Below are positions 8,698 through 16,715 of a DNA stretch of 64,000 nucleotides, piece after piece (the first letter of the stretch is position 1; each line of letters begins with the position of its first letter). The notes under the pieces are model-generated. The model was not told the DNA's origin, did not search any database, and worked only from the letters and a program-made list of their open reading frames with translations. Position numbers and translations under genes: made by a program. This DNA comes from Rhizobium sp. P32RR-XVIII (GTDB lineage: Bacteria > Pseudomonadota > Alphaproteobacteria > Rhizobiales > Rhizobiaceae): the NCBI RefSeq assembly GCF_012641395.1, contig NZ_JABAIH010000009.1, positions 1 through 64,000 on the forward strand, read 5' to 3'.

Positions 8698-9702
8698 TCA
8701 CAGGCGCTGGCCGCTGGCGTCGAAGTAGAGCGGATCGCGCAGCGTGAGGCTGATTCGATCACCTGGCCGGATTGCGAGATAGGGATCGGCAAGCGTGACG
8801 AGCTTGTGGTCGCGCACCCGGATATGCAGGTGGTTCTGGTCCCCCAGGTGCTCGATCCAGTCGATCTCAGCATTGGCATTCTTGTCGACGACGATTTCGA
8901 GATGTTCGGTCCGCGCGCCGACCGTTCTGGTTCCGGGTGGTGGATTGGCGCCGGGAAGAAGATCGGCGGGCAGCAGATTGATGTGCGGCTGGCCGAGACG
9001 GGCGGCGACATGAAGGCTGGCGGGATTGCCGTAGATTTCGCGCGGCGTTCCAACCTGCAGCAGTCGGCCTCCCGCCACGATACCGATGCGGTCCGCCATC
9101 GTCATTGCCTCGATCTGGTCATGGGTCACGTAAAGCAGCGTTGAGCCGAGCTCCTTCTGGATGCGCTTCAGTTCTAGGCGCAGTTCCGCGCGCAGCTTCG
9201 CATCGAGCGAGGAAAGCGGTTCGTCCATCAGGTAGATGGACGGCCGGCGCACCAGGGCCCGGCCGATCGCGACGCGCTGCATTTCGCCGCCCGACAGGCG
9301 CGTCGAACGGTTCTCCAGCTTGTGGTCGATCCTGACCATGCGAGCAATGTCCCGGACGCGACGGTCGATCTCCTCGGCTCCGAGTTTGCGCACCGGCGCT
9401 CGCAGCGGAAAGGCGAGGTTGTCGTAAACCGTCATGTGTGGGTACAGCGAATATTGCTGGAAGACGAAGGCAACATCCCTTTCAGCGGGAGCTTCGCCGG
9501 CGACGTTGCGACCGCCGATTTCGATCCGGCCGCTGTCGGGGCGCTCCAGGCCGGCAATGAGGCGCAGCGTCGTCGTCTTGCCGGCGCCCGTCGGCCCAAG
9601 CAGGACCACGAACTCGCCGTCACGGATCGAGAGGTCCAGATCAGCGAGGGCCTTGGTATCGCCGAAACGCTTGTTGAGACCCTCGAGAGCGACGTCAGTC
9701 AT
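8698..9702 (-). CDS. Carbohydrate ABC transporter ATP-binding protein
   Basis: A 334-residue MalK/UgpC-type ATPase. Walker A is GPTGAGKTTTLRLIAG, the signature LSGGEMQRVAIGRALV, Walker B IYLMDEPLSSLD with the switch His in YVTHDQIEAMTMADRIG. The C-terminal 100 residues form the regulatory OB-fold (GARTEHLEIVVDKNANAEID). The start at 9702 (MTDVALEG) has GGAGG 6 bases upstream; the longer frame to 10020 overlaps the preceding ATPase. It overlaps that gene by 8 bases. Together the two ATPases make a heterodimeric pair, as in the rhizobial glycerol and polyol importers. Confidence 0.9.
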   Translation of the reverse strand: MTDVALEGLNKRFGDTKALADLDLSIRDGEFVVLLGPTGAGKTTTLRLIAGLERPDSGRIEIGGRNVAGEAPAERDVAFVFQQYSLYPHMTVYDNLAFPLRAPVRKLGAEEIDRRVRDIARMVRIDHKLENRSTRLSGGEMQRVAIGRALVRRPSIYLMDEPLSSLDAKLRAELRLELKRIQKELGSTLLYVTHDQIEAMTMADRIGIVAGGRLLQVGTPREIYGNPASLHVAARLGQPHINLLPADLLPGANPPPGTRTVGARTEHLEIVVDKNANAEIDWIEHLGDQNHLHIRVRDHKLVTLADPYLAIRPGDRISLTLRDPLYFDASGQRL

Positions 9703-10792
9703 GACGTTCCTCCGAATAGAGTGCCGAGGCAATGGCGCGGCCCGACTTGCAATCGAACAGCGCAAGCTTGGCCGGGTTGAACTCAAGTCCAACCGTCTCG
9801 CCGATATGGAAATTGCGGTTTGCCGGTACGCGCGCCTTGATGACGCCGCTCGAGGTCTCGACCGCCACCACCTGATTGGTCCCGAGATATTCGCTGCCGT
9901 AGACGGCGCCACGCAATGGAGAGGTGTCGCTGAAGCGGATATGCTCCGGTCTGACACCAAGCGCCAACTCGGCTTCGGCCATATCCTGGTGCACTTCAGG
10001 AATGCTGACATCGACGCCATGCAGCGAGACAGATCGTGCGCCTGTCCGAAGGCCCGAGGTGAAACGCATGAAATTCATCGGCGGCGAGCCGATGAAATCG
10101 GCGACATACATCGTGGCGGGCTTGCTGTAGATTTCCTGAGGGGTGGCGAACTGCTCGATGACGCCATGGTTCATCACTGCGATCTTGTCGGCCATCGCCA
10201 TTGCCTCATGCTGGTCATGCGTCACGTAGACCGTCGTCGCATGGATGCGGTTGTGCAGTTCGCGCAGTTCATGGACCATGACCTCGCGGAATTCCGCGTC
10301 GAGCGTCCCGAGCGGCTCGTCCATCAGGAAGCACTTCGGACGGCGCACGATCGCCCGTCCGAGCGCCACGCGCTGGCGGTCGCCGCCGGCAAGTCCGGAG
10401 ACGGATCGGTCAAGGATATGGTCGATCTGCAGCAGGCGCGCGGTTTCGTCGACCCGCTGGCGGATCTCGGCCTTCGGCATGTCTTGCGAGAGCAGCGGGA
10501 AGCCGATGTTCTTGCGCACGTTCATGTGCGGATAGAGCGCAAAGAGCTGGAAAACGAAGGCAATGTCGCGGGCGCTGGCGCGGTTGAAAGTAACGTCCTC
10601 GCCGTCGAGATAGATCTTGCCGCTGGTCGGCAGTTCAAGTCCGGCAATCATGCGCAATGTCGTCGTCTTGCCGCAGCCAGACGGGCCGAGCAGTGCAAGG
10701 AATTCGCCGTCATGGATGACGAAGCTTGAATCCTGCACCGCGACGAAGTTGCCGAACTGCTTGCGGAGATTTTTGATCCTGATGTCGGCCAT
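9695..10792 (-). CDS. Carbohydrate ABC transporter ATP-binding protein
   Basis: A 365-residue MalK-type ATPase: Walker A GPSGCGKTTTLRMIAG, a signature region SGLAGGDRQRVALGRAIV in which the usual SGGQ reads AGGD, Walker B CFLMDEPLGTLD, and YVTHDQHEAMAMADKIAV. The C-terminal regulatory domain includes GVRPEHIRFSD. It follows the small membrane protein gene by 3 bases and overlaps the next ATPase gene. The departure from the LSGGQ signature suggests one of the two composite ATP sites may be asymmetric, which is inference. Confidence 0.9.
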   Translation of the reverse strand: MADIRIKNLRKQFGNFVAVQDSSFVIHDGEFLALLGPSGCGKTTTLRMIAGLELPTSGKIYLDGEDVTFNRASARDIAFVFQLFALYPHMNVRKNIGFPLLSQDMPKAEIRQRVDETARLLQIDHILDRSVSGLAGGDRQRVALGRAIVRRPKCFLMDEPLGTLDAEFREVMVHELRELHNRIHATTVYVTHDQHEAMAMADKIAVMNHGVIEQFATPQEIYSKPATMYVADFIGSPPMNFMRFTSGLRTGARSVSLHGVDVSIPEVHQDMAEAELALGVRPEHIRFSDTSPLRGAVYGSEYLGTNQVVAVETSSGVIKARVPANRNFHIGETVGLEFNPAKLALFDCKSGRAIASALYSEERHD

Positions 10793-10795
10793 GGC

Positions 10796-11008
10796 TCACT
10801 CCGGGAATTTCGACACGATGATGAACATAGCCGTGCCGGCCAGCAGCGTCACCAGCGAATAGGTGTAGAGAACCAGCAGGAACGGCTGGAAAAGCATCAG
10901 GAAGCCGAGGGCGATCAACGTAGTCGCGATATTCTCCATGGGGCCACGCCGCAGGAAGAACGGGCGCTTCGGACGAGATGGGCGCGGTGTTTCGATCAAG
11001 TGCGTCAT
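10796..11008 (-). CDS. Small membrane protein of the ABC transporter operon
   Basis: A 70-residue protein with a basic N-terminus (RPSRPKRPFFLRRG) and two hydrophobic segments (ATTLIALGFLMLFQPFLLVL and YSLVTLLAGTAMFIIVS). It overlaps the upstream permease stop by ATGA and precedes the ATPase by 3 bases. Rhizobial polyol transporters often include one small membrane protein of unknown role (GlpU in the glycerol system); this may be an analogue, although it is shorter and sits elsewhere in the gene order. No function is claimed. Confidence 0.65.
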   Translation of the reverse strand: MTHLIETPRPSRPKRPFFLRRGPMENIATTLIALGFLMLFQPFLLVLYTYSLVTLLAGTAMFIIVSKFPE

Positions 11009-11958
11009 TTGCGGACCGCTCCGAAGGTAATGCCACGCAAGAGCTGCTTGCGCAGGAGAATGGTGAAGACAAGGATCGGGATGAGGAAGATCGTCGTTCC
11101 CGCCGCGACTGCTGGCCAGTCCTGACCGCCTTCGCCAATGATGGTAGGAATGAAGGGCGGCGCCGTCTGGGCTTCGCCGGATGTCAGCAATGCGGCAAAG
11201 GCATACTCGTTCCAGGCGAAGATCAGGCAGAAGATCGCCGTGGCGGCAATGCCGGTGGTCGCCTGCGGCAGGACGACTTTCCAGAAGGCCTGCAGCCGCG
11301 TGTAGCCGTCGATCATCGCGGCTTCCTCGTATTCGCGGGGAATCTCGTCGATGAAGCCCTTGAGCAACCAGACGGCGAGGGAGACGTTGACCGCGGTGTA
11401 GAGCAGGATCATGCCCAGCGCCGTATCGGAAAGCCCGAGCTCGCGGAACATCAGATAGATCGGGATGGCGACGGCAATCGGGGGCATCATGCGCGTCGAC
11501 AGGATGAAGAACAGCAGGTCATCGGCAAGCGGTACCCTGAAACGGGAGAAACCGTAGGCGGCCAGCGTTCCCAACGAGACGGCTAGAAACGTCGAGCCGA
11601 AGGCGATCACCAGCGAGTTGGCAAAACGCGGCAGGAAGTTCGACGGGCCGGCGATCACCATGTTGCGCTTGCGGGTCACCTCGTCGCAGGTGCCGGTCGG
11701 CGCGGGAAGGGAGGCGATGTATTCCGGCGTCTGGCGCGTTCTCGTCGTCAGAAGGTTGCAGTAGCCTTCCAGCGTCGGCGTAAAGACGATCTTGGGGGGA
11801 TAGCTGATCGAGTCGGGCGGTGACTTGATGCTGGTCAGGAAGATCCAGACGAGCGGGATTAGCGTGATCAGGGCGTAGAGGATGACGATGGCGCCGGCGA
11901 TGCGCTTGCTGATTGGGCTCGGTTCGACGACCGAATGGGCTGAGGTGGCGGAACTCAT
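11005..11958 (-). CDS. Carbohydrate ABC transporter permease (MalG type)
   Basis: A 317-residue inner-membrane permease with an N-terminal transmembrane segment (IVILYALITLIPLVWIF), a periplasmic loop and the C-terminal core. The cytoplasmic EAA loop reads EYEEAAMIDGYTRLQAFWKV and contacts the ATPases. ATG at 11958 overlaps the preceding permease stop (ATGA). The longer frame to 12363 is an antisense extension without family match. Confidence 0.88.
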   Translation of the reverse strand: MSSATSAHSVVEPSPISKRIAGAIVILYALITLIPLVWIFLTSIKSPPDSISYPPKIVFTPTLEGYCNLLTTRTRQTPEYIASLPAPTGTCDEVTRKRNMVIAGPSNFLPRFANSLVIAFGSTFLAVSLGTLAAYGFSRFRVPLADDLLFFILSTRMMPPIAVAIPIYLMFRELGLSDTALGMILLYTAVNVSLAVWLLKGFIDEIPREYEEAAMIDGYTRLQAFWKVVLPQATTGIAATAIFCLIFAWNEYAFAALLTSGEAQTAPPFIPTIIGEGGQDWPAVAAGTTIFLIPILVFTILLRKQLLRGITFGAVRK

Positions 11959-12902
11959 CGTTGCTTCACCCTGTTGAGTGCCTTGACGTAGATGTTGGCG
12001 AGGCCGAACACGGCCACGAAGAGGACAATGGCGAAGGCCGAGGCTCGCCCGGTTGCCCAGCTCTCGAAGGCCGCACGTTTCAAGGTGATGGAGGCGACCT
12101 CGGTGGTCGAGCCCGGACCGCCGCCGGTCAAAAGCGTGACCATGTCGAACATCTTGAAGTTCTCGATGCCGCGAAACAGCACGGCGAGCATGATGAAGGG
12201 CAGGGCCATCGGCACGGTAATTGACCAGAACTGCCGCCATCCGGAGGCGCGGTCGACCTCCGCTGCCTCGTAGATATAGTCGGGAATGGACCGTAGGCCC
12301 GCCAGGCAGATCAGCATGACGTAGGGCGTCCACATCCAGGTATCGACAATGATGATCGCCCAAGGCGCAAGCGTGACGCTGCCGAGCATCTGGATGTCAG
12401 CGGTCGGAATGCCGGTGACCAGAGAAACGGCATAGGCAAAGAGTCCGATCTGCGGCTCGTAGAGGAAGCGCCAGAAGTTGCCGACGACCGCTGGCGACAG
12501 CATCATCGGGATGAGGATGACCGTCGTCCAGAACGCGTGGCCCCGAAACTTGCGGTCGATGAGATAGGCAAGCGCAAAGCCGATGACCGTCTGCAGCAGG
12601 ATCGTCCAGAACACGAAGTGGGCTGTCGTCTGCATGGCCTGCCAGATGTCGGGGTCGGTAAGCACGCGCTCGTAATTATTCAAGCCGACGTTCTGAACCG
12701 GCGCATTTGGGCGATTGGCGCGATAGTTCGTGAACGACAGATAGATCGCCCAAATAAGCGGGAAGATGTTGATGGCGAGAAGCAAGATGATGGTGGGGGC
12801 GATAAACACCCAGGCGATCGCCCGGTCGGACAGACCGCGGACCCGGCGAGCGACCGATACCGGCGTTGCTCTTGCAGTCGCATCCGCTGCATGCTCGACC
12901 AT
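11955..12902 (-). CDS. Carbohydrate ABC transporter permease (MalF/UgpA type)
   Basis: A permease with about six transmembrane segments starting AIAWVFIAPTIILLLAINIF, preceded by a short cytoplasmic tail. The EAA loop is YIYEAAEVDRASGWRQFWSI. The start is uncertain. ATG at 12902 gives 315 residues, close to the family. A TTG at 12923 has an AGGTG nearby. A GTG at 13025 directly overlaps the binding-protein stop and would add 41 residues of non-conserved sequence. Confidence 0.85.
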   Translation of the reverse strand: MVEHAADATARATPVSVARRVRGLSDRAIAWVFIAPTIILLLAINIFPLIWAIYLSFTNYRANRPNAPVQNVGLNNYERVLTDPDIWQAMQTTAHFVFWTILLQTVIGFALAYLIDRKFRGHAFWTTVILIPMMLSPAVVGNFWRFLYEPQIGLFAYAVSLVTGIPTADIQMLGSVTLAPWAIIIVDTWMWTPYVMLICLAGLRSIPDYIYEAAEVDRASGWRQFWSITVPMALPFIMLAVLFRGIENFKMFDMVTLLTGGGPGSTTEVASITLKRAAFESWATGRASAFAIVLFVAVFGLANIYVKALNRVKQR

Positions 12903-13024
12903 AGAGGAAGAGGAAATGTTCAAGGTGTCACCTGGTCTTTGCATATGTGAGACACGTGGCGGCTCGGCAGTCTTGGCAATCCGGGCCGCCATTCTAGCAA
13001 GAATACTGTGCGTCCAGCCGGACA

Positions 13025-14350
13025 CTAGATCTTGCCGTCGTCCTTGAAGACTTCGGCCCAGTCCTTCACCAGACCGTCAAGCGCCTCCTGGGCCGTGCCG
13101 TTTCCGGCCACGACATAGTTATGAACGCGCTTCTGCATGTCCTGGAGCAGGGTTGCGTAGCTCGGCTCGGCCCAAAAGTCCTTGACGATCGCCATCGAGT
13201 CCAAGAATGCTTGGGCGTAGGGCTGGCTGGAAGCGAAGTCGGGGGCATTGACGACCGACTTCAGGCACGAGTAGCCGCCGAGTTGCCACCATTTGGCCTG
13301 CACTTCAGGCTGGGCGAACCACTTGATGTACTGCAGAGCGGCGTCCTTCTTGTCGGAATAGGAGACGACCGAAATTCCCTGTCCGCCAAGCTGAGCGAAA
13401 TGCTTCTTTTCGGCCGGGTTGGGGAAGAAGCCGATCTTGTCGCCGCCGACCTTCTCATCCTTGTAAAGACCCGGCCATGTGAAGGCGAAGTTCATCTGCA
13501 TGGCGACCTGGCCTGACTTGAAGGCGTCGGCGGATTCAACCATGTAAACGTTCGAGCTGCCGGGCGGTGTGCAGCAGTCATAGAGCGCCTTGTAGAATGC
13601 CAGTCCCTTGACTGCATCAGGCGAGTTGACGAAGCCTTCCATCTCGTAGGGCTTGTCGGGGTTGTCGTACTGAAAGCCCCAGTCATAGAGGACGTTGGTC
13701 ACGCCCATCGTGATGCCTTCGGAGCCGCGCTCCGTATAGATCGAGGCGCCGTAGACGGTCTTGCCGTCGATCTCGCGTTTCTGGAAGAACTCGGCGATCT
13801 GCTTCAACTCGTCATAGGTCTTCGGCGCTGCGAGATCCCGGCCATACTTTTCCTTGAATTCTTTCTGCAACTCCGGCCGCTCGAACCAGTCCTTGCGATA
13901 GGTCCAGCCGACGACGTCGCCCATCGCGGGCAGTGCCCAGTAGTTCGGCGTGTTCTTCGGCCATTCCGAATAGCCTACGACCGTCGCCGGCACGAAGTCA
14001 TCCATCTTGATGCCTTCCTTGTCGAAGAAGTCGTTGAGCTTGACGTAGTGGCCGTTTTCCGCCGATCCGCCGATCCACTGGCTGTCGCCGATGATCAGGT
14101 CGCAGAGTTTTCCGTGGGAGTTCAGTTCGTTGAGGAAGCGATCGGCGTAGCTCGTCCAGGGCACGAACTCGAACTTCATTTCGGTGCCGGTCTTGGCGGT
14201 GAAATCCTTCGAGAGTTCGACCAGCGCATTCGCCGGGTCCCAGGCGGCCCAGCAGAGCGTCAATTGGTCGGCTTTAGCGAGATTGGGTAGGGCCGACGAG
14301 ATGATGAACGTCGAGGCCAACCCGAGAAGGGCTTTCGATTTCTTTTGCAT
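13025..14350 (-). CDS. Extracellular solute-binding protein for the polyol/triose ABC transporter
   Basis: A 441-residue family-1 solute-binding protein with a Sec signal peptide (basic MQKKSKALLG, hydrophobic core, cleavage after LAKA). It continues with the mature DQLTLCWAAWDPANAL. The middle has DLIIGDSQWIGGSAENGHYV and the C-terminal half the aromatic residues expected of sugar or polyol binders. GGGAGG lies 7 bases before ATG 14350. It is first in the operon. Linkage to dihydroxyacetone kinases suggests the ligand is dihydroxyacetone, glycerol or another polyol oxidised to it, but the ligand cannot be read from sequence. Confidence 0.88.
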   Translation of the reverse strand: MQKKSKALLGLASTFIISSALPNLAKADQLTLCWAAWDPANALVELSKDFTAKTGTEMKFEFVPWTSYADRFLNELNSHGKLCDLIIGDSQWIGGSAENGHYVKLNDFFDKEGIKMDDFVPATVVGYSEWPKNTPNYWALPAMGDVVGWTYRKDWFERPELQKEFKEKYGRDLAAPKTYDELKQIAEFFQKREIDGKTVYGASIYTERGSEGITMGVTNVLYDWGFQYDNPDKPYEMEGFVNSPDAVKGLAFYKALYDCCTPPGSSNVYMVESADAFKSGQVAMQMNFAFTWPGLYKDEKVGGDKIGFFPNPAEKKHFAQLGGQGISVVSYSDKKDAALQYIKWFAQPEVQAKWWQLGGYSCLKSVVNAPDFASSQPYAQAFLDSMAIVKDFWAEPSYATLLQDMQKRVHNYVVAGNGTAQEALDGLVKDWAEVFKDDGKI

Positions 14351-14537
14351 AAGTTCCTCCCAGAACCAAAGGCCGACTCCCCGCCGGCCGCGCAAGTTCA
14401 CCCATTTTAGAGAAATGCCTACATGAACTCCTCAATTCTCATGTTTAGCAATATGTTTAGTAATAGACGAATTTGTAAACAATGCAAGCAAGTTTCGTTG
14501 CTGCGACGCACAGGGCCGGGGTGGGATTTAGCGGTGC

Positions 14538-14888
14538 TCAAGAAATGGCAACCAGGGTTTCAAATTGTTCGGCGATTGACAGGCTGGAAGTGTGGGCGTC
14601 CTGCAACTGACGCTTGCGCAGCATGTGGATCAACTCGATGCCGGACAGGGTCGCCGCTGCGGATTTGAGCGACTTAAAGCCGAGCATGTCGACGACCCAG
14701 GGGTGGATTGTCGCGTGATCGACGCGGATGCTGCGTCCGGCCACCATTTCCTTCAGGTCGCGCAGGCTCAGGTCATAGCTCGGATACCAGCGCACGCACA
14801 GCAAGATCACCGATTGCTCGAAATGCCCGACCATTCGCAACGCGCATAGGTGCACTGCAGCATTGTCTATTTTGTGTGCCAAAAACAT
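14538..14888 (-). pseudogene. IS6-family transposase remnant with internal deletion
   Basis: The translation has the IS6 N-terminal part (FEQSVILLCVRWYPSYDLSL, MVAGRSIRVDHATIHPWV) joined directly to the C-terminal end (MLGFKSLKSAAATLSGIELI, HMLRKRQ). The catalytic DDE core is missing, so it is inactive. It abuts the promoter side of the small RNA that follows on the other strand. Confidence 0.7.
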
Positions 14889-14897
14889 ATTGTAGAG

Positions 14898-15060
14898 AAT
14901 AGACCGTGGAAGCTGTGCACCTCCTCCCGCACGGCTTCGATCTTCGGACGTTCCTTCCTCCTCCCTGGAACGTCTGTTGGAACGGCGGCACTCCTCCTCC
15001 CCGTCGCTGTTCGGTCATTTTTAAAGCCTGCCGCACCTCCTCCCGCGGCAGGCTTTTTTT
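14898..15060 (+). ncRNA. Alpha-r14 (NfeR1)-like trans-acting small RNA
   Basis: Four consecutive hairpins each present an unpaired CCTCCTCCC, an anti-Shine-Dalgarno sequence. H1 stems are 14909-14918 and 14929-14938 (10 bp). H2 stems are 14947-14954 and 14967-14974 (8 bp). H3 stems are 14981-14989 and 15003-15011 (9 bp with GU pairs). H4 is the terminator, 15025-15034 and 15045-15054 (10 bp), followed by a T run. Repeated CCUCCUCCC loops define the rhizobial alpha-r14 family, whose Sinorhizobium member NfeR1 binds ribosome-binding sites of many transporter mRNAs. The 5' end is estimated, not seen. Family assignment rests on the motif and folding pattern. Confidence 0.82.
15025..15060 (+). terminator. 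Intrinsic terminator of the small RNA
   Basis: AGCCTGCCGC and GCGGCAGGCT form a perfect 10-bp stem around the loop ACCTCCTCCC, followed by seven T. It doubles as the fourth anti-Shine-Dalgarno hairpin. Confidence 0.92.
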
Positions 15061-15250
15061 ATTACGAGCTATCCGCCGCGCCACCCGGTAGTTGCAAGCT
15101 GCGGCGGTTTCTTGGTAAGCGGTGTTTCGCTCGCACCTGGACAGCAATCCTGGATTCGGTGTTTAGGACCAGCAGCCTTGATGGGCATGGCAACTATGCG
15201 CCAGCACCTGACCGACATAGTGTCATGTGCTTTTCAAGCCGCGGACTGCT

Positions 15251-15700
15251 TTAGCCCGAAACGCGGTAGTTCTTTATCATCGAGTCGAAGAACGAAATAT
15301 CTGATCGGCTTCGCGCAAGGAGCTGCGCTCCTGCGACTGCTACAAAGATCGCACGCGTCCGCTGTTCGCAATCTTCTTTTGCAATGTCCACGGTATTGAT
15401 CAGCGCTCCTTGAGCCACGCCACATTGACGTCGGCGAAGGTGAACCTCTTTTCTAACAGCCTCCGGAAGATCGTCATATTCCCCGCCCAGGAAGCTTCCC
15501 AAGCAGAGGCGGTTGCCATTGTCCGACGACATCCAGAACGTATCATGATATGTCCGAAGGCTTCCTAACGGATCCTTTTTGCTCTGTGCGACTTCTTCCA
15601 ACCATGCCTTTGTATCTTGCCAGTACCGTTCGGCAATAGCGGCTGCCAGCACGGCTTTTCTGCTGGCCTGAGCGGAGGCTTGTCCAATTTCTTCGGTAGT
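15251..15700 (-). pseudogene. TetR-family regulator, C-terminal fragment
   Basis: The minus-strand frame reads TTEEIGQASAQASRKAVLAA, then YWQDTKAWLEEVAQSKKDPL and FLGGEYDDLPEAVRKEVHL. It ends VAVAGAQLLARSRSDISFFD. These match the ligand-binding half of TetR regulators of the AcrR type. A TAG in frame near 15704 and the absence of the N-terminal DNA-binding helix-turn-helix show the gene is truncated; a neighbouring frame carries some of the lost sequence. It cannot bind an operator as it stands. Confidence 0.6.
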
Positions 15701-15803
15701 TGTGGCGCTCTATGGGCTCGGAGGGAGATGGGAAGCATTTGATTTCAAGAACAAGCACTGTCGAACCTGCCGTTAACTGTCGTTGAGCACGCTAGGGCAT
15801 TAG

Positions 15804-16715
15804 TCACATCTCGTGCAGGACATGAGCGGCTTTGACGGCGGCTGAGGCGCGGTTTTCGACGCCGAGCTTCACGTAGATTTGTTCGAGATGCTTGTTTACG
15901 GTGCGCGCCGACAGGCCGAGAATCTCGCCGATGTCCCGGTTCGCCTTGCCCTTCGCAATCCACAACAGGACTTCGGATTCTCTCTGTGTCAGCGAAAAAT
16001 GCCGGCGTAGCACCTCGTCATCAGCGCGCGCGTTGTTCGCTGTGAGGCGAAAGAGATATTCGTCGGGGCCGATGGCGCCGAGGAAAGCTAGCTGGAGCAC
16101 GGGCTGGCCAGCATGGCTGATGGAGAAGGCGTCGTCGCGGCCGGTTGCTATGCGATCCTTCTTCCAGGCGGCAATGTGCGCCGTCACCGCGTCCATGCCA
16201 TCGTTGCGACCCATTGCAGCATTGATGAGACGTGTGGCCTGTGGCGTCGTCCAGTGAATGTCGCCATCGCCCTTCACTGCAAGCAAATGTCTGCCGGCAG
16301 CGTCCAGCGCAACACGCGCGCTTTGTGTCGAACGTGCGTTGCGCAGGTGGACACCGATTCGGGCTCGCAGCTCATCGATGTTGATCGGCTTCGTCAGGTA
16401 ATCGACGCCTCCGGATTCGAGAGCGCGAACGACATGTTCGGTTTCCGTCAGACCGGTCATGAAGATAACCGGTATCTGACTGATTGCCGGGTTGGATTTG
16501 AGTTTCCTGCAGGTCTCGAAGCCATCCATGGATGGCATGACCGCGTCCAGCAGAATGAGGTCGGGGGTAATGCGTTCCACTATATTCAGCGCGGCCGAGC
16601 CCGATGTCGCGATCAATACAGAGAAGCCGGACTGCTCCAGAGCATCGCTCAGGAACCCCAAAGCCTCAGGCGAGTCATCCACCAGTAGAACAATATCGCG
16701 CGGGAGCTCAGCCAA
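15804..16715 (-). CDS. Response regulator with LuxR/NarL-type DNA-binding domain
   Basis: A 303-residue protein. The N-terminal receiver has the acidic pair DD at 13-14, phospho-acceptor Asp57 (LILLDAVMPSMDGF), a Thr at GLTETE and the Lys of YLTKPINIDEL. A linker of about 90 residues follows. The C-terminal LuxR HTH (LTQRESEVLLWIAKGKANRD, then SARTVNKHLEQIYVKLG) spans about 240-300. It overlaps the hybrid kinase gene by 8 bases, so it is the cognate output of that kinase. The pair faces urtABCDE, its probable target. Confidence 0.9.
   Translation of the reverse strand: MAELPRDIVLLVDDSPEALGFLSDALEQSGFSVLIATSGSAALNIVERITPDLILLDAVMPSMDGFETCRKLKSNPAISQIPVIFMTGLTETEHVVRALESGGVDYLTKPINIDELRARIGVHLRNARSTQSARVALDAAGRHLLAVKGDGDIHWTTPQATRLINAAMGRNDGMDAVTAHIAAWKKDRIATGRDDAFSISHAGQPVLQLAFLGAIGPDEYLFRLTANNARADDEVLRRHFSLTQRESEVLLWIAKGKANRDIGEILGLSARTVNKHLEQIYVKLGVENRASAAVKAAHVLHEM

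Noticed and set aside
14898..15060. CCTCCTCCC repeats as a CRISPR-like array
   Set aside because: The repeats are 9 bases, spacing is irregular and each lies in the loop of a different hairpin, which fits an alpha-r14 sRNA instead.
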